A stretch of DNA of 64,000 nucleotides from Pseudomonas baetica (GTDB taxonomy: Bacteria; Pseudomonadota; Gammaproteobacteria; Pseudomonadales; Pseudomonadaceae), in assembly GCF_019733355.1 (NCBI RefSeq), contig NZ_JAIHLQ010000014.1, forward strand, positions 1 to 64,000. Direction: 5' to 3'. Positions within the stretch are counted from its first letter, which is position 1. Each line of letters opens with the position of its first letter. A program made the position numbers and the translations under genes. The notes beneath the pieces are model-generated. The model did no database searches and had not been told where the DNA came from. It saw only the letters and a list, made by a program, of their open reading frames with translations. Below are positions 8,101-15,805 of the stretch, one piece after another.

Positions 8101-10657
8101 GCGTGTCGTTGCCCCCGTCGCCGCGCAACTGATCATCTTCAGTGCCGCCATCGAGTAGATCATCGCCCCAACCGCCGCTAAGAACATCTCGCCCGCCTTG
8201 CCCATAAAGCATGTCGTCGCCTCCTTCCAAGGCATCGGCCACGGATGATTTGTCGAAGGTGGTGCGCATGCTGATGACGCCTTGGGCCAGTACAACTTCA
8301 TGCCGCTCGTATTTCCAGCCTTGCTCCAGTAGCCCGGTCGTATCGTCGCCGTGCAAGAGGTCATCACCCGCTCCCCCCACTAACGTATCTCGACCGTTGC
8401 CACCGAGCATGACATCCCGTGAGACAGTTCCGACCAGCAGATCATCGCCCAGCCCGCCGTCTAACCAATCACCACGGTTTACTTTTCCTTTAGCGCTATC
8501 AGCCAGGGCTTTTTCCAGGGTTGTTTGCTTGTCACCAAATAAACGGTCATTTCCAGCCTTGCCGAACAGTCGATCAGATCCGCCCAGACCAAGGATGAGA
8601 TCATCTTCGGCTGATCCGTAAAGTAAGTCGGCTTTGTTCCGTTGCTTAACTTTGGGCAATAGCACCGCGTTGCCCAATTCATCGTAAGCAGGTTGATGGC
8701 CGGGGATACTGGGGTCGGCGTCTTTTGCTTTCCAATCGCCCTGAATAACCAGGTCGGGCGCAGACATGGGCTGACGTTGATAATCGGGGAGCTGGACGCC
8801 CAGCATGCCTGGTTTGTAGCGCTTGATGACGATGAGATCGTCCAGGCCGTACTTAATGTTAAGCGTGCTATCAACGGTTTCTTCGATGAGCGTTAGCGTT
8901 ATAGATCGATCTTCCGTAAACCACGTATTACTTAGAGGAGCACTGCGCGTGAGGGCTGGAACAGGAAGACCGTTTATCAACAATTGGCCCTCAACATCCG
9001 CATCGAAAATCTCATCGATGCCGTCTCCGTTAGCGAACTCGTACCGATCATTACCCTTGCCACCCGCAAGATAATCGTTACCTTTGCCCCCCACCAAAAC
9101 ATCATCCCCGGTCATGCCGTACAGCGTGTCGCTCCCATCGCCACCCCTTAACGAGTCGTTGCCTCGACCACCTTCAATGACATCATTACCAGCGAGTCCG
9201 TCGATCGAATCATTTCCTGCACCGCCATACAGGTGATCGGCATTTGGCGCACCACTGAAAGCTCTCCCGCCGTCATCACCAAACATGACCAGCGGATTGG
9301 ATACGCCAATCGTCATCGGCGTCTGTTTGCCCGAGGCGATATCGGTATAGGAAAATTTCTGCAGTGTGTTTTCTCCGAACGAGGCATGGGTTCTGGAAAT
9401 CAAACGGGCCAACATCTCTGCGCGGTCCGAGAGCCACTGCTCGGTAATGTCGCCCTCACCGGTACTCGGGTCATAAAGCTCCAGCCCACGGCCGGGAAAA
9501 CCGTCGTCTCGCTCTATGACTATTTCACTCAGCTGTTTAAGCGAATTGCGTAATGCCTGACCGACTGGCGTTTTCTGCCCAGCTTGTTTTGCCCACGAAC
9601 TTGCGCTGCCATATTCGCCAATGGTTCGGGTGACGATGCTTTGGGACTGAGCGGGTGAAAACGCTGAGAAAAACTCATAGGCATCAGACGCAAATGTTTC
9701 ATCTGTGGTGGGACCCGCCGTAGAGTCTCCGTCGTATGTGCGCCGGAACATGTCAAAAAAATCATGGGTGCCATAGCGCAATATCAGATTAACGGTCGGT
9801 GAAATTGGCGTGCCTTTGACAACGTATTGGATGATTGGGTTATAGCTTCCGCTGGCAACTGCAATATTGATTTGTTCAGGTAGTACAGAAAACAAACTCT
9901 CAACTGCATTCACGCCGAAATTTTTAATTGCTGCCCGAAGGCCGACACTGTATGAGTCTATGGCGAATAAAATATTCTTGAAATCATCGAGTCGATTGAC
10001 TTCGGCCAGTTCATGCCTTCCTTTGATTTCGGAGCCAGGGTCTCCAGCAGAAATCAACCTCCAGGTTTCATAGGGAGGCTCTCCGCCTAACAGACTGAAA
10101 CCGATCGTTCCCGACCAACCTGCGTTGCGACTAACAGCCGTATCGTCCCGACCACATTCTTTCTCGAACAAAACTTCGCCAATAGCACTCGCATCAATGG
10201 CGGCGATTTGACTGATTGAAGGTACTGTCCATGGAGCCAAACCGTCTCTCATTTCCCCATACATCAGTACATTCATGAAATTCACGGCCACCTGATTCGA
10301 GGACTGTTGCATCCGCTCCTCAGTAAACTTTTTATTTAGTCTAAGCTCGCCCTGCCGCAGGGTACAGGCACGAATTAAAGCAGAATAAGCACCGTGTCCA
10401 CCATTGGCATCAATCGCCACATCAAGCCAGAGTTTGGCGCTCTGCAATACGCCTATTACATCCGTATCAAAAGCCTCAACACCGACAAGCTTTCCACGAA
10501 TGACATCTGACAACAATCTATAAAAAGAAGCACAACTCCGCCCCGCTATTGGAACTGCCGTATATCGTTCACTCTCTAAATAAAACAACATCCCACCACA
10601 ACTATTTGCAGCATAAATAATTGACGATCTTTCCAAATCATTAAAAACATAACTCAT
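5102..10657 (-). CDS. Giant RTX (calcium-binding nonapeptide repeat) protein
   Basis: Protein of 1851 aa with a unique N-terminal region of about 460 residues and no signal peptide. Hemolysin-type repeats (GGxGxDxLxG) follow in blocks at about residues 465-540, 675-1130, 1470-1510 and 1675-1730. A C-terminal segment (LVIVVNYGMSPKIRVSNHF) resembles the HCBP-related domain often found at the end of such proteins. Repeats of this kind bind Ca2+ and usually mark type I secretion substrates that fold outside the cell. No ABC exporter/MFP/OMP set lies in the window, so a transporter would have to act in trans. It is the last gene of a three-gene unit, its GGGAAG ribosome site lying in the end of the upstream gene. 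Base composition is AT-richer than the flanks. The N-terminal function is not recognised: toxin, adhesin or enzyme are all possible. Confidence 0.85.
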   Translation of the reverse strand: MSYVFNDLERSSIIYAANSCGGMLFYLESERYTAVPIAGRSCASFYRLLSDVIRGKLVGVEAFDTDVIGVLQSAKLWLDVAIDANGGHGAYSALIRACTLRQGELRLNKKFTEERMQQSSNQVAVNFMNVLMYGEMRDGLAPWTVPSISQIAAIDASAIGEVLFEKECGRDDTAVSRNAGWSGTIGFSLLGGEPPYETWRLISAGDPGSEIKGRHELAEVNRLDDFKNILFAIDSYSVGLRAAIKNFGVNAVESLFSVLPEQINIAVASGSYNPIIQYVVKGTPISPTVNLILRYGTHDFFDMFRRTYDGDSTAGPTTDETFASDAYEFFSAFSPAQSQSIVTRTIGEYGSASSWAKQAGQKTPVGQALRNSLKQLSEIVIERDDGFPGRGLELYDPSTGEGDITEQWLSDRAEMLARLISRTHASFGENTLQKFSYTDIASGKQTPMTIGVSNPLVMFGDDGGRAFSGAPNADHLYGGAGNDSIDGLAGNDVIEGGRGNDSLRGGDGSDTLYGMTGDDVLVGGKGNDYLAGGKGNDRYEFANGDGIDEIFDADVEGQLLINGLPVPALTRSAPLSNTWFTEDRSITLTLIEETVDSTLNIKYGLDDLIVIKRYKPGMLGVQLPDYQRQPMSAPDLVIQGDWKAKDADPSIPGHQPAYDELGNAVLLPKVKQRNKADLLYGSAEDDLILGLGGSDRLFGKAGNDRLFGDKQTTLEKALADSAKGKVNRGDWLDGGLGDDLLVGTVSRDVMLGGNGRDTLVGGAGDDLLHGDDTTGLLEQGWKYERHEVVLAQGVISMRTTFDKSSVADALEGGDDMLYGQGGRDVLSGGWGDDLLDGGTEDDQLRGDGGNDTLVGGSGNDTLLGDNLDWGGGLHSKHHGNDLLEGGDGDDSLAGNGGSDMLYGGPGNDVLRGDDDVLDGIAGDAAHFFGRDVLEGGLGDDTLWGGGAGDLLFGGAGNDELVGDYPHHPIRYHGDDLLDGGPGDDTLRGLGGCDTLIGGAGADALDGDEPNLQYGGTNDDYVRGDAGNDTLWGGLGADTLYGGADDDLLSGDYEQTPEAEHGADYLDGGSGNDTLLGGGGDDTLSGGEGVDYLRGDSGNNVFEGGAGNDYMEALGGDDIYHFGAGDGLDVIVDAGGNNVMKFGAGFSAENLKAQILDIEMSAVLRLSNGSGDAVLIKNHQAWHTSTFSFIDGVALSYQDVVKKTIAPMAVIDPPEIEAVDKGKIENTTESRDLAGIPARPTIGVSSDGDELDVGTGIEETEMFLADIQGKRSASRKATGFTLSDQGIWVRNQIVTTDAGYTTYIDLINESVENGSLSDTPKWMKSVSGSAVYSDRQTSSTSQSNFKDVKAEGTAPPSLHQPQYYRSGSGSGFSFKAGDVVVEDRKDSGAIEGWFIYPAGSFGTGETVRKEFRWNVKTETIKHKIVQGDDKGGRVNLEVGNTFHGGKGDDLVVVYSLAPLDYGSVNDRLPGAILSAGAGNDTLLGSEGADYLISGSGVDWLYGENGADTYMVQAHAGATTIIADVLSPVFHRPEVGVSGWRDEFGSVDQDTVILPAAARRDKLQLSWGATLIETVNVELAPDPPRDAHRHLPRAKMLYSTLDIKWGTGQKVRIVLPRAGDFEGYGIETIKFADGSSVSLKELLVSSQLGPAPDTYHMGALVEGTTGARSIREGKPLPLVGGCGNDTLSGAGEIRGMQGNDVLSGSVGDDVLLGGPGHDTLSGGAGNDVYIYDGLGRDLIDNTGGGIDGIDFSEMDLPIGQLKFHRERDDLVIVVNYGMSPKIRVSNHFLGGDAAISFIRVKKEEKSTQDYSAAQLAEFLHPFPPLRDAEDILKKNDGEAMQATMEIIKFYELK

Positions 10658-10659
10658 CG

Positions 10660-11520
10660 TTACTTCCCTGTAAGAATGGAGTTTGAAAGATACTCACTGA
10701 TGAGTTTAAGTGCTTCAGGCGCGCCACGTAGCGAGCGTGTACTTAAGCTAACGCGCGCATCCCCACCAACAAATTCGAAGCTATGTAGCTGTACCGTACA
10801 AAAAGCTTGCAAGCCCCCGAAATCAAGCTCCTCTAACTGCGCCTTATTGAACTTAATCAGTTCGACCGCACTCAACTCTCCTGACAAAAATGAAGAGGGC
10901 GGAGAATACAAACCATCGCAATAAATTTTTCGCGGTGTTCCGTCGTGCCGACGCCAGTCACGCATAACAAACGCTGTGATGGGAAATTCATTTTTGGAGT
11001 GGGGAGGAGGAGCAGCAAGCCAAAGTTCTAATCCTGGATAGTTATTAAGCCTCACAATCAAGTTATCCGGCCAATCCACATGCCGCCCTCCCATTGAGTG
11101 CGGTTCAATAAACTCCTTTCGGGTATAGAGCCTGGCGGCGACACGGAAATAACTCCAGCTAGACGGTGGCTCTTTCCCGCTCTCCTGATACTCCGTACGA
11201 AGTTCAGTCCCCGTCCACCAAAACGAACCTTCGAGAGTATCGGCAATACACGATCCGTCACTCTTCAATGTGGAGCCGAAATAAAATCCGGGTATCCGGG
11301 TTCGATCAAGAAGGCTCCCGCCATGGATCGGAACCTGCTCCATACCCGCCAACGTTCTACGGCAGTCTGCCTGTTCCTTTTGGTAAATCGCCCTGCTCGC
11401 CGCTGCCTTCTCCCATTTGATATAGACACTGATGAGCCAAGAGCACATCAGCAAGAGTAATCCATACTTCAGTAAAGCCTTAAACCGCCTATAGGCTGCG
11501 TTGCGAGACATCTTAGACAT
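10660..11520 (-). CDS. Membrane-anchored protein of unknown function, upstream of RTX gene
   Basis: Protein of 286 aa with a basic N-terminus and one hydrophobic segment (about residues 15-31), then a hydrophilic domain containing several Cys and many aromatic residues. This predicts a type II membrane anchor with a periplasmic domain. I do not recognise the family. The stop is two bases before the RTX start, so the two proteins are almost certainly made together. A dedicated partner of the RTX protein (chaperone, immunity-like or secretion accessory) is a reasonable guess. Base composition is low in GC like its neighbours, which supports joint acquisition. Confidence 0.7.
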   Translation of the reverse strand: MSKMSRNAAYRRFKALLKYGLLLLMCSWLISVYIKWEKAAASRAIYQKEQADCRRTLAGMEQVPIHGGSLLDRTRIPGFYFGSTLKSDGSCIADTLEGSFWWTGTELRTEYQESGKEPPSSWSYFRVAARLYTRKEFIEPHSMGGRHVDWPDNLIVRLNNYPGLELWLAAPPPHSKNEFPITAFVMRDWRRHDGTPRKIYCDGLYSPPSSFLSGELSAVELIKFNKAQLEELDFGGLQAFCTVQLHSFEFVGGDARVSLSTRSLRGAPEALKLISEYLSNSILTGK

Positions 11521-11556
11521 TTCAAATTTCCATTTTAAAATGATAAAATCCGCTCT

Positions 11557-12765
11557 TTAAAACTTTGCAGCCATCGCATCTTCAAAAATCTGGAAATAAC
11601 CCTTCAGGCCGTTTTCCACATCAAATTTTCTTGCCGTTTCCCTCGCTGAGTTTCTGATTCGGTCAAATTCATCCGGAGATTCAAGAACGTTGCAAACTGC
11701 ATCAGCTATCGCTTCATAATCAAAAAAATCGACGAGAATTCCATTACATCCATGGACAATAACTTCTTTGACCGGAGCGGTATCGGAACCAATCACGGTA
11801 CAACCGGAGGCCATAGCCTCCAACAATGACCACGACAAAATAAACGGATAAGTCAGGTAAACATGAGCCTTTGAGAGTTTCAGAGCAGCCCTGTACTCCT
11901 GGTAAGACAGCCTCCCGGTGAAATGCACATTAGACCTATCGAAATCCACTTCCGAAAGCATTCGCTCTCGCCAGTTCTTATAGCCGACAGGCAAACGTCC
12001 ATAACTGACCTCGTCCCCCCCTATGATGACTATTTGCGCGCTCGGACACTTCGCTTGAATATGAGGAATGGACCTCACAAAGCTATGAAAACCACGATAA
12101 GGCTCCAGATTCCTGGCAACATATGTCACGACTGGCTGATCTGCGGTGATCACTACCCCATTGGACAGGATTAAAGATTCAACCGTTTCTAATCCTCGAA
12201 CTGGAATAACACCTTCATGCATAACACGAATCTTGGAATGATAAACTGGCGGAAAAAGACTTCGCTGCCACACGGCAGGCGCAATTCCAATGTCACACTG
12301 CTCAATATTCAATAGATGCATTGAATTCAAGACTTTTAATCTTGAAGAGGAATTCGCCGCACAGGAAAACTCCGGATCGAAGCCCGAATCTGCACCGTGA
12401 GATTGATAATAATATTCACAGAAGTGAATAAGTGGGACATCGGGATACACATCCTTTATGAATAACGTCTCACCCCAGCCAGGATGAGCAAGCATGACAT
12501 CGGGGCGATAGCCTTTTCGCTTGATCTGCCCCAACAACTCGCACACTTTCTGGCCATCAAACACAGCGTCTTCATATTTATGTAAATATGGATGACTCTC
12601 CCTTGGCTTTATTTGCGATGACCGATAACGAATCAGTTTTATCCCGGCGACACCCGGTGCCGTATCTCGCCCAATTGCCAGCACATTGAAACGCCTATGA
12701 AGCGCCGCCAATGCCACATGGCGAAACTGGCCTGGAAAATTCTGGTGAATAATAAGCAGATTCAT
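11557..12765 (-). CDS. Glycosyltransferase family 4 (GT-B fold)
   Basis: Cytoplasmic glycosyltransferase of 402 aa. The N-terminus (MNLLIIHQNFPGQFRHVA) is typical of GT4 enzymes annotated as glycan-synthesis glycosyltransferases. The C-terminal nucleotide-sugar half shows VTYVARNLEPYRGFHSFVRS and the E-x7-E-type donor-binding region LLEAMASGCTVIGSDTAPVK (about residues 315-334). It is first in the minus-strand unit, 36 nt upstream of the membrane-anchored orphan. No other polysaccharide genes surround it, so it may modify the RTX protein or its partner rather than build an O-antigen. That link rests only on position. Confidence 0.85.
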   Translation of the reverse strand: MNLLIIHQNFPGQFRHVALAALHRRFNVLAIGRDTAPGVAGIKLIRYRSSQIKPRESHPYLHKYEDAVFDGQKVCELLGQIKRKGYRPDVMLAHPGWGETLFIKDVYPDVPLIHFCEYYYQSHGADSGFDPEFSCAANSSSRLKVLNSMHLLNIEQCDIGIAPAVWQRSLFPPVYHSKIRVMHEGVIPVRGLETVESLILSNGVVITADQPVVTYVARNLEPYRGFHSFVRSIPHIQAKCPSAQIVIIGGDEVSYGRLPVGYKNWRERMLSEVDFDRSNVHFTGRLSYQEYRAALKLSKAHVYLTYPFILSWSLLEAMASGCTVIGSDTAPVKEVIVHGCNGILVDFFDYEAIADAVCNVLESPDEFDRIRNSARETARKFDVENGLKGYFQIFEDAMAAKF

Positions 12766-12923
12766 ACCTGAAAAAACTTCCGTATTTATATACCTCCATT
12801 AAATTGAAGTCTTGCGACATCAATAGGCATAGACAAACGCTAACAAGTATTCAGTAATAAAACTGTAGGAGGCTTCCGAGAATTTCCTAGGAGATGGTCA
12901 CACGATTCATTTTCAGCAGACAT

Positions 12924-12953
12924 AAAAAAGCGGCGCATCATGCGCCGCTTTTT
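12924..12953 (-). terminator. Rho-independent terminator after the Tyr/Gly-rich lipoprotein gene
   Basis: Perfect hairpin (AAGCGGCGCA with TGCGCCGCTT, loop TCA) flanked by A- and T-runs, so it can work in both directions. It lies 13 nt after the stop of the lipoprotein gene. Confidence 0.85.
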
Positions 12954-12965
12954 ATTTGCGGTGAG

Positions 12966-13352
12966 TCACCAGCGGTTGCCACGTCCGTTGTGATCGCCGC
13001 GACCGCTGTGACGGTCGTAGTTGCCACGACCGCGGTGGTCGTTGTCCCAACCGCCGCGACGGTGGCCGTTCCAGCCGCCACGATCATTGCCCTGCCAGCG
13101 ACGGCTTTCGTAGTAGCGTGGCGCCGGTTGGTAGTAGCGCGGTTGCTGATAGTAACGCGGTGCTGGCTGGTAGTAGCGCGGGGCCGAGTAGTACGTGCTG
13201 CCGCCGCTGTAATAAGTGCCGCCACCGCTGTAGTACGCCGGCGCGGGGGATGAGTAGACCTCTGAGCGGTAGTAGCCATCTCCGTAGGAGTAGGGGACAC
13301 AACCGCCAATGGAAAAAAGCATCACGGTAAGCAGTAGGATTCGGCGATACAT
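12966..13352 (-). CDS. Tyr/Arg/Gly-rich putative lipoprotein
   Basis: Small exported protein of 128 aa. Its N-terminus MYRRILLLTVMLFSIGGC is a lipoprotein signal peptide, with the lipobox cysteine at about residue 18. The mature part is low-complexity: repeated PAPRYYQ/YYSGG units, then an Arg/Gly/Asn/His-rich tail (about residues 90-128). I chose the ATG at 13352 because GGAGG lies directly upstream, and this start exposes a clean signal peptide. Proteins of this composition occur in many pseudomonads without a known role; an envelope or matrix structural role is possible. A strong terminator follows. Confidence 0.72.
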   Translation of the reverse strand: MYRRILLLTVMLFSIGGCVPYSYGDGYYRSEVYSSPAPAYYSGGGTYYSGGSTYYSAPRYYQPAPRYYQQPRYYQPAPRYYESRRWQGNDRGGWNGHRRGGWDNDHRGRGNYDRHSGRGDHNGRGNRW

Positions 13353-13382
13353 GGCGGCCTCCTGGACCGCGGGTAGCCTCAC

Positions 13383-13676
13383 CAGCGACGCTGGCAGGCG
13401 TCAGTCGTTTATTCGGTGACTGACGAATGATCTGACAACGTTTTCGGAATCTGGTGCGTTTCTGTAACAAGTTGAAACAAGTGATTCATGAAACCTTGTT
13501 CATCCGCCAACGCCGTCATTGAGCCGCTGATTAACGGTGGTCACCATGATAGCCATGACCATCGTTGGCGACCACGCTGCATCACGGTGCAACAACGCAC
13601 CAACTCAACGCATCGAACCGCCCACGCGACCTTCGCGTTTCAATCCGAAACCCCGTGCCAGAGCGCCCAACACAAC
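13383..13676. other. Intergenic region upstream of the guanidine operon, no gene seen
   Basis: About 290 bp between the divergent lipoprotein gene and the sigma-54 promoter. Short reading frames here have no ribosome sites and no family resemblance. GGTGCAACAACGCACC (around 13590-13606) is an inverted repeat that could bind an activator. It should also hold the lipoprotein promoter on the minus strand, which I could not pinpoint. Confidence 0.4.
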
Positions 13677-13693
13677 TTGGCACGGCTCTCGCT
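13677..13693 (+). promoter_or_regulatory. Sigma-54 (RpoN) promoter of the guanidine operon
   Basis: TTGGCACGGCTCTCGCT matches the -24/-12 consensus (TGGCAC-N5-TTGCW): the invariant GG and GC are separated by exactly 10 nt, with one mismatch (TCGC for TTGC). It lies about 60 nt before the guanidine-I aptamer, giving a predicted start near 13704. RpoN control fits an operon that releases ammonia for nitrogen supply. An NtrC-type enhancer is expected upstream; TGCATCACGGTGCA near 13578-13595 is only a weak candidate. Confidence 0.65.
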
Positions 13694-13750
13694 TTAGCAA
13701 ACCCGTGCAGGAGTCATCACAGGTTCGCGGCACCACAATTTGCAATGGCT

Positions 13751-13842
13751 GACTAGGGTTCCGGCTCGCATCTGCGAGTGGCTGGTCCGAGAGTTGGCGA
13801 CCTCCAGTTGAGGTTACACGGCGGGACAAAAGCCCGGGAGAC
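13751..13842 (+). ncRNA. Guanidine-I riboswitch (ykkC class)
   Basis: The conserved ykkC core elements appear in order and spacing: CTAGGGTTCCG, then GGTCCGAGAG, then ACACGGCGGGACAAAAGCCC followed by GGGAG. These nucleotides form the guanidinium-binding pocket of RF00442-type RNAs. The element lies in the leader between the predicted sigma-54 start and the first transporter gene (start 13904). It should switch expression on when free guanidine is present, giving substrate induction on top of nitrogen control. Confidence 0.95.
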
Positions 13843-13903
13843 AAGCCACCGTTCACGGTGCCGCTGCCGTCCTGTCCGCCCTTGATCAACTGGAGAATCC
13901 ACC

Positions 13904-14971
13904 ATGCCACGACTACGCCTACCCGCCCTGCTCGCCGCCGTCTTCGCCGCGCTTGTCAGCACCCAATCCCCCGCCGCCCAGAAAGACCATTTCAGCGTCT
14001 GTTGGACAATCTATGCCGGCTGGATGCCATGGGAGTACGCCGGTAGCCAGGGCATTGTCGACAAGTGGGCGAAGAAATACGGGATCAAGATCGACGTCGT
14101 GCAACTCAACGACTATGTCGAATCCATCAACCAGTACACCGCCGGCCAGTTCGACGGCTGCACCATGACCAACATGGACGCACTGACCATTCCCGCCGCT
14201 GGCGGCGTCGACAGCACCGCACTGATCGTCAGCGATTTTTCCAACGGCAACGACGGTATCGTGCTCAAGGGTGAAGGCAAGAAAGTCGCCGACCTCAAGG
14301 GCATGGACGTCAATCTGGTTGAACTGTCGGTGTCGCACTACCTGCTGGCGCGGGCGCTGGACTCGGTGGACCTGACCGAGAAAGACCTGAAAGTGGTCAA
14401 CACCTCCGACGCTGACGTTTCCGCCGCGTTCAACACCGATCAGGTCAACGCCGTGACCACCTGGAACCCGATGCTCTCCGACATCAAGGCCAAACCGGGC
14501 GTGACCGAAGTGTTTAATTCCAGCCAGATTCCCGGCGAGATCATGGACATGATGGTGGTCAACAGCGCCACCCTCAAAGACAACCCGGCACTGGGCAAAG
14601 CGCTGACGGGCGCCTGGTTCGAAGTCGTCGAACTGATGAACGCCAAAAATGCTGCGAGCACAGCCGCGCTGGAGCACATGGCCAAAGCCTCTGGCACCGA
14701 TCTCGCCGGGTTCCAGTCGCAACTGGACACCACCAAACTGTTCGCCACCCCGAGCGAAGCGCTGAGTTTCGCCACCAGCGAACAACTGCCGGCAACCATG
14801 CGCAAAGTCGCCGAGTTTTCGTTCGAGCACGGTTTGCTCGGTGAAGGCGCCAAAGACACCAGCGCCGTCGGCATGTCGTTCGCCAACGGTGTGACCAGCG
14901 GCGACACCAGCAACCTCAAGCTGCGTTTCGATCCGACCTACGTGCAGATGGCCGCCGACGCCAAGCTGTAA
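13904..14971 (+). CDS. ABC transporter periplasmic binding protein of guanidine operon
   Basis: Exported solute-binding protein of 355 aa. It has a signal peptide (RLRLPALLAAVFAALVSTQS, cleavage near residue 25) and a NMT1/TauA-like type II periplasmic fold; WTIYAGWMPWEYA and GCTMTNMDALTIP lie in the ligand-cleft region. It belongs to the group called 'urea carboxylase region ABC transporter binding protein'. Position behind a guanidine-I riboswitch and before carboxyguanidine-degrading genes suggests that it delivers guanidine or a guanidino compound. It is first in the operon, with permease and ATPase directly downstream. Confidence 0.88.
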   Translation: MPRLRLPALLAAVFAALVSTQSPAAQKDHFSVCWTIYAGWMPWEYAGSQGIVDKWAKKYGIKIDVVQLNDYVESINQYTAGQFDGCTMTNMDALTIPAAGGVDSTALIVSDFSNGNDGIVLKGEGKKVADLKGMDVNLVELSVSHYLLARALDSVDLTEKDLKVVNTSDADVSAAFNTDQVNAVTTWNPMLSDIKAKPGVTEVFNSSQIPGEIMDMMVVNSATLKDNPALGKALTGAWFEVVELMNAKNAASTAALEHMAKASGTDLAGFQSQLDTTKLFATPSEALSFATSEQLPATMRKVAEFSFEHGLLGEGAKDTSAVGMSFANGVTSGDTSNLKLRFDPTYVQMAADAKL

Positions 14972-14989
14972 GCCACGGAGGATTTGGCC

Positions 14990-15805
14990 ATGCGCCTGAT
15001 CAATCGCCACCCGGATCGTCCGAGCCGCTTGTTGCTGGTGATCCTGCCGTTCGCGCTGTTGCTGTTCGCCTACTTCATGGGCTCGGCCGAACGACTGGCA
15101 GACAACCCCAACGACAAACTGCTGCCCAGCGCGGTGCAGATGAGCGAGGCTGTAAAACGCCTGGCCTTCAATGCCGACAAACGTACCGGTGACTACCTGT
15201 TGTGGCAGGACACCGCTTCGAGTCTGCGACGCCTGGCCATCGGCCTCGGCATCGCTGCCCTGGCCGGGCTGTGTCTGGGCATCGCTGCCGGGACATTACC
15301 GTTGTTCGGTGCACCGTTGTCACCGCTGCTGACGGTGCTGTCGATGGTGCCGCCGCTCGCGATCCTGCCGATTCTGTTCATCGTTTTCGGCTTGGGCGAA
15401 TTGTCGAAAGTAATGCTGATCGTGATCGGCATCACACCGGCACTCGCTCGGGATCTGGAACAGCGCGCCCGGGAAATCCCCGTCGAGTTGCTGATCAAGG
15501 CGCAGACCCTCGGCGCCTCGACCTGGACCTTGATGCTGCGCGTGGTGCTGCCACAACTGCTGCCACGTTTGCTGATTTCGCTGCGGCTGATGCTCGGTTC
15601 GGCGTGGTTGTTCCTGATTGCCGCCGAGGCGATCGCCTCCACCGACGGTCTCGGCTACCGGATTTTTCTGGTGCGCCGCTATCTGGCGATGGACGTCATC
15701 CTGCCCTACGTCGTGTGGATCACCCTCCTCGCCTGGCTGATGGATTGGGGCTTGAAACACCTGACGCGGCGCGCATTTCCCTGGTACGAAGGGGCCGCCA
15801 AATGA
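14990..15805 (+). CDS. ABC transporter permease of guanidine operon
   Basis: Inner-membrane permease of the TauC/SsuC type (271 aa from the ATG). It has six hydrophobic segments and the EAA loop (RDLEQRAREIPVELLIKAQT with LGAS, about residues 155-180) that contacts the ATPase. I chose the ATG at 14990 because GGAGGA lies 7 nt upstream; a TTG two codons earlier is less likely. The stop overlaps the ATPase start in an ATGA arrangement. It forms the channel for the binding protein upstream. Confidence 0.9.
   Translation: MRLINRHPDRPSRLLLVILPFALLLFAYFMGSAERLADNPNDKLLPSAVQMSEAVKRLAFNADKRTGDYLLWQDTASSLRRLAIGLGIAALAGLCLGIAAGTLPLFGAPLSPLLTVLSMVPPLAILPILFIVFGLGELSKVMLIVIGITPALARDLEQRAREIPVELLIKAQTLGASTWTLMLRVVLPQLLPRLLISLRLMLGSAWLFLIAAEAIASTDGLGYRIFLVRRYLAMDVILPYVVWITLLAWLMDWGLKHLTRRAFPWYEGAAK

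Noticed and set aside
7270..9270. Dense short repeats that might look like a CRISPR array
   Set aside because: The period is 27 bp or less, units are degenerate and translate as GGxGxDxLxG, so they are RTX protein repeats.
12894..13253. Long plus-strand frame rich in Val/Ala over the Tyr-rich lipoprotein gene
   Set aside because: Low-complexity antisense shadow of repeated codons; no ribosome site, while the minus-strand frame has GGAGG and a lipoprotein signal.
13578..13606. NtrC-type enhancer (TGCATCACGGTGCA, GGTGCAACAACGCACC)
   Set aside because: Arms or spacing do not match the NtrC consensus well enough; kept only as a weak candidate in the text.
15202..15801. N-terminal extension of the ABC ATPase
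   Set aside because: It lies entirely on the permease coding sequence in another frame; the ATGA overlap at 15802 is the normal start.
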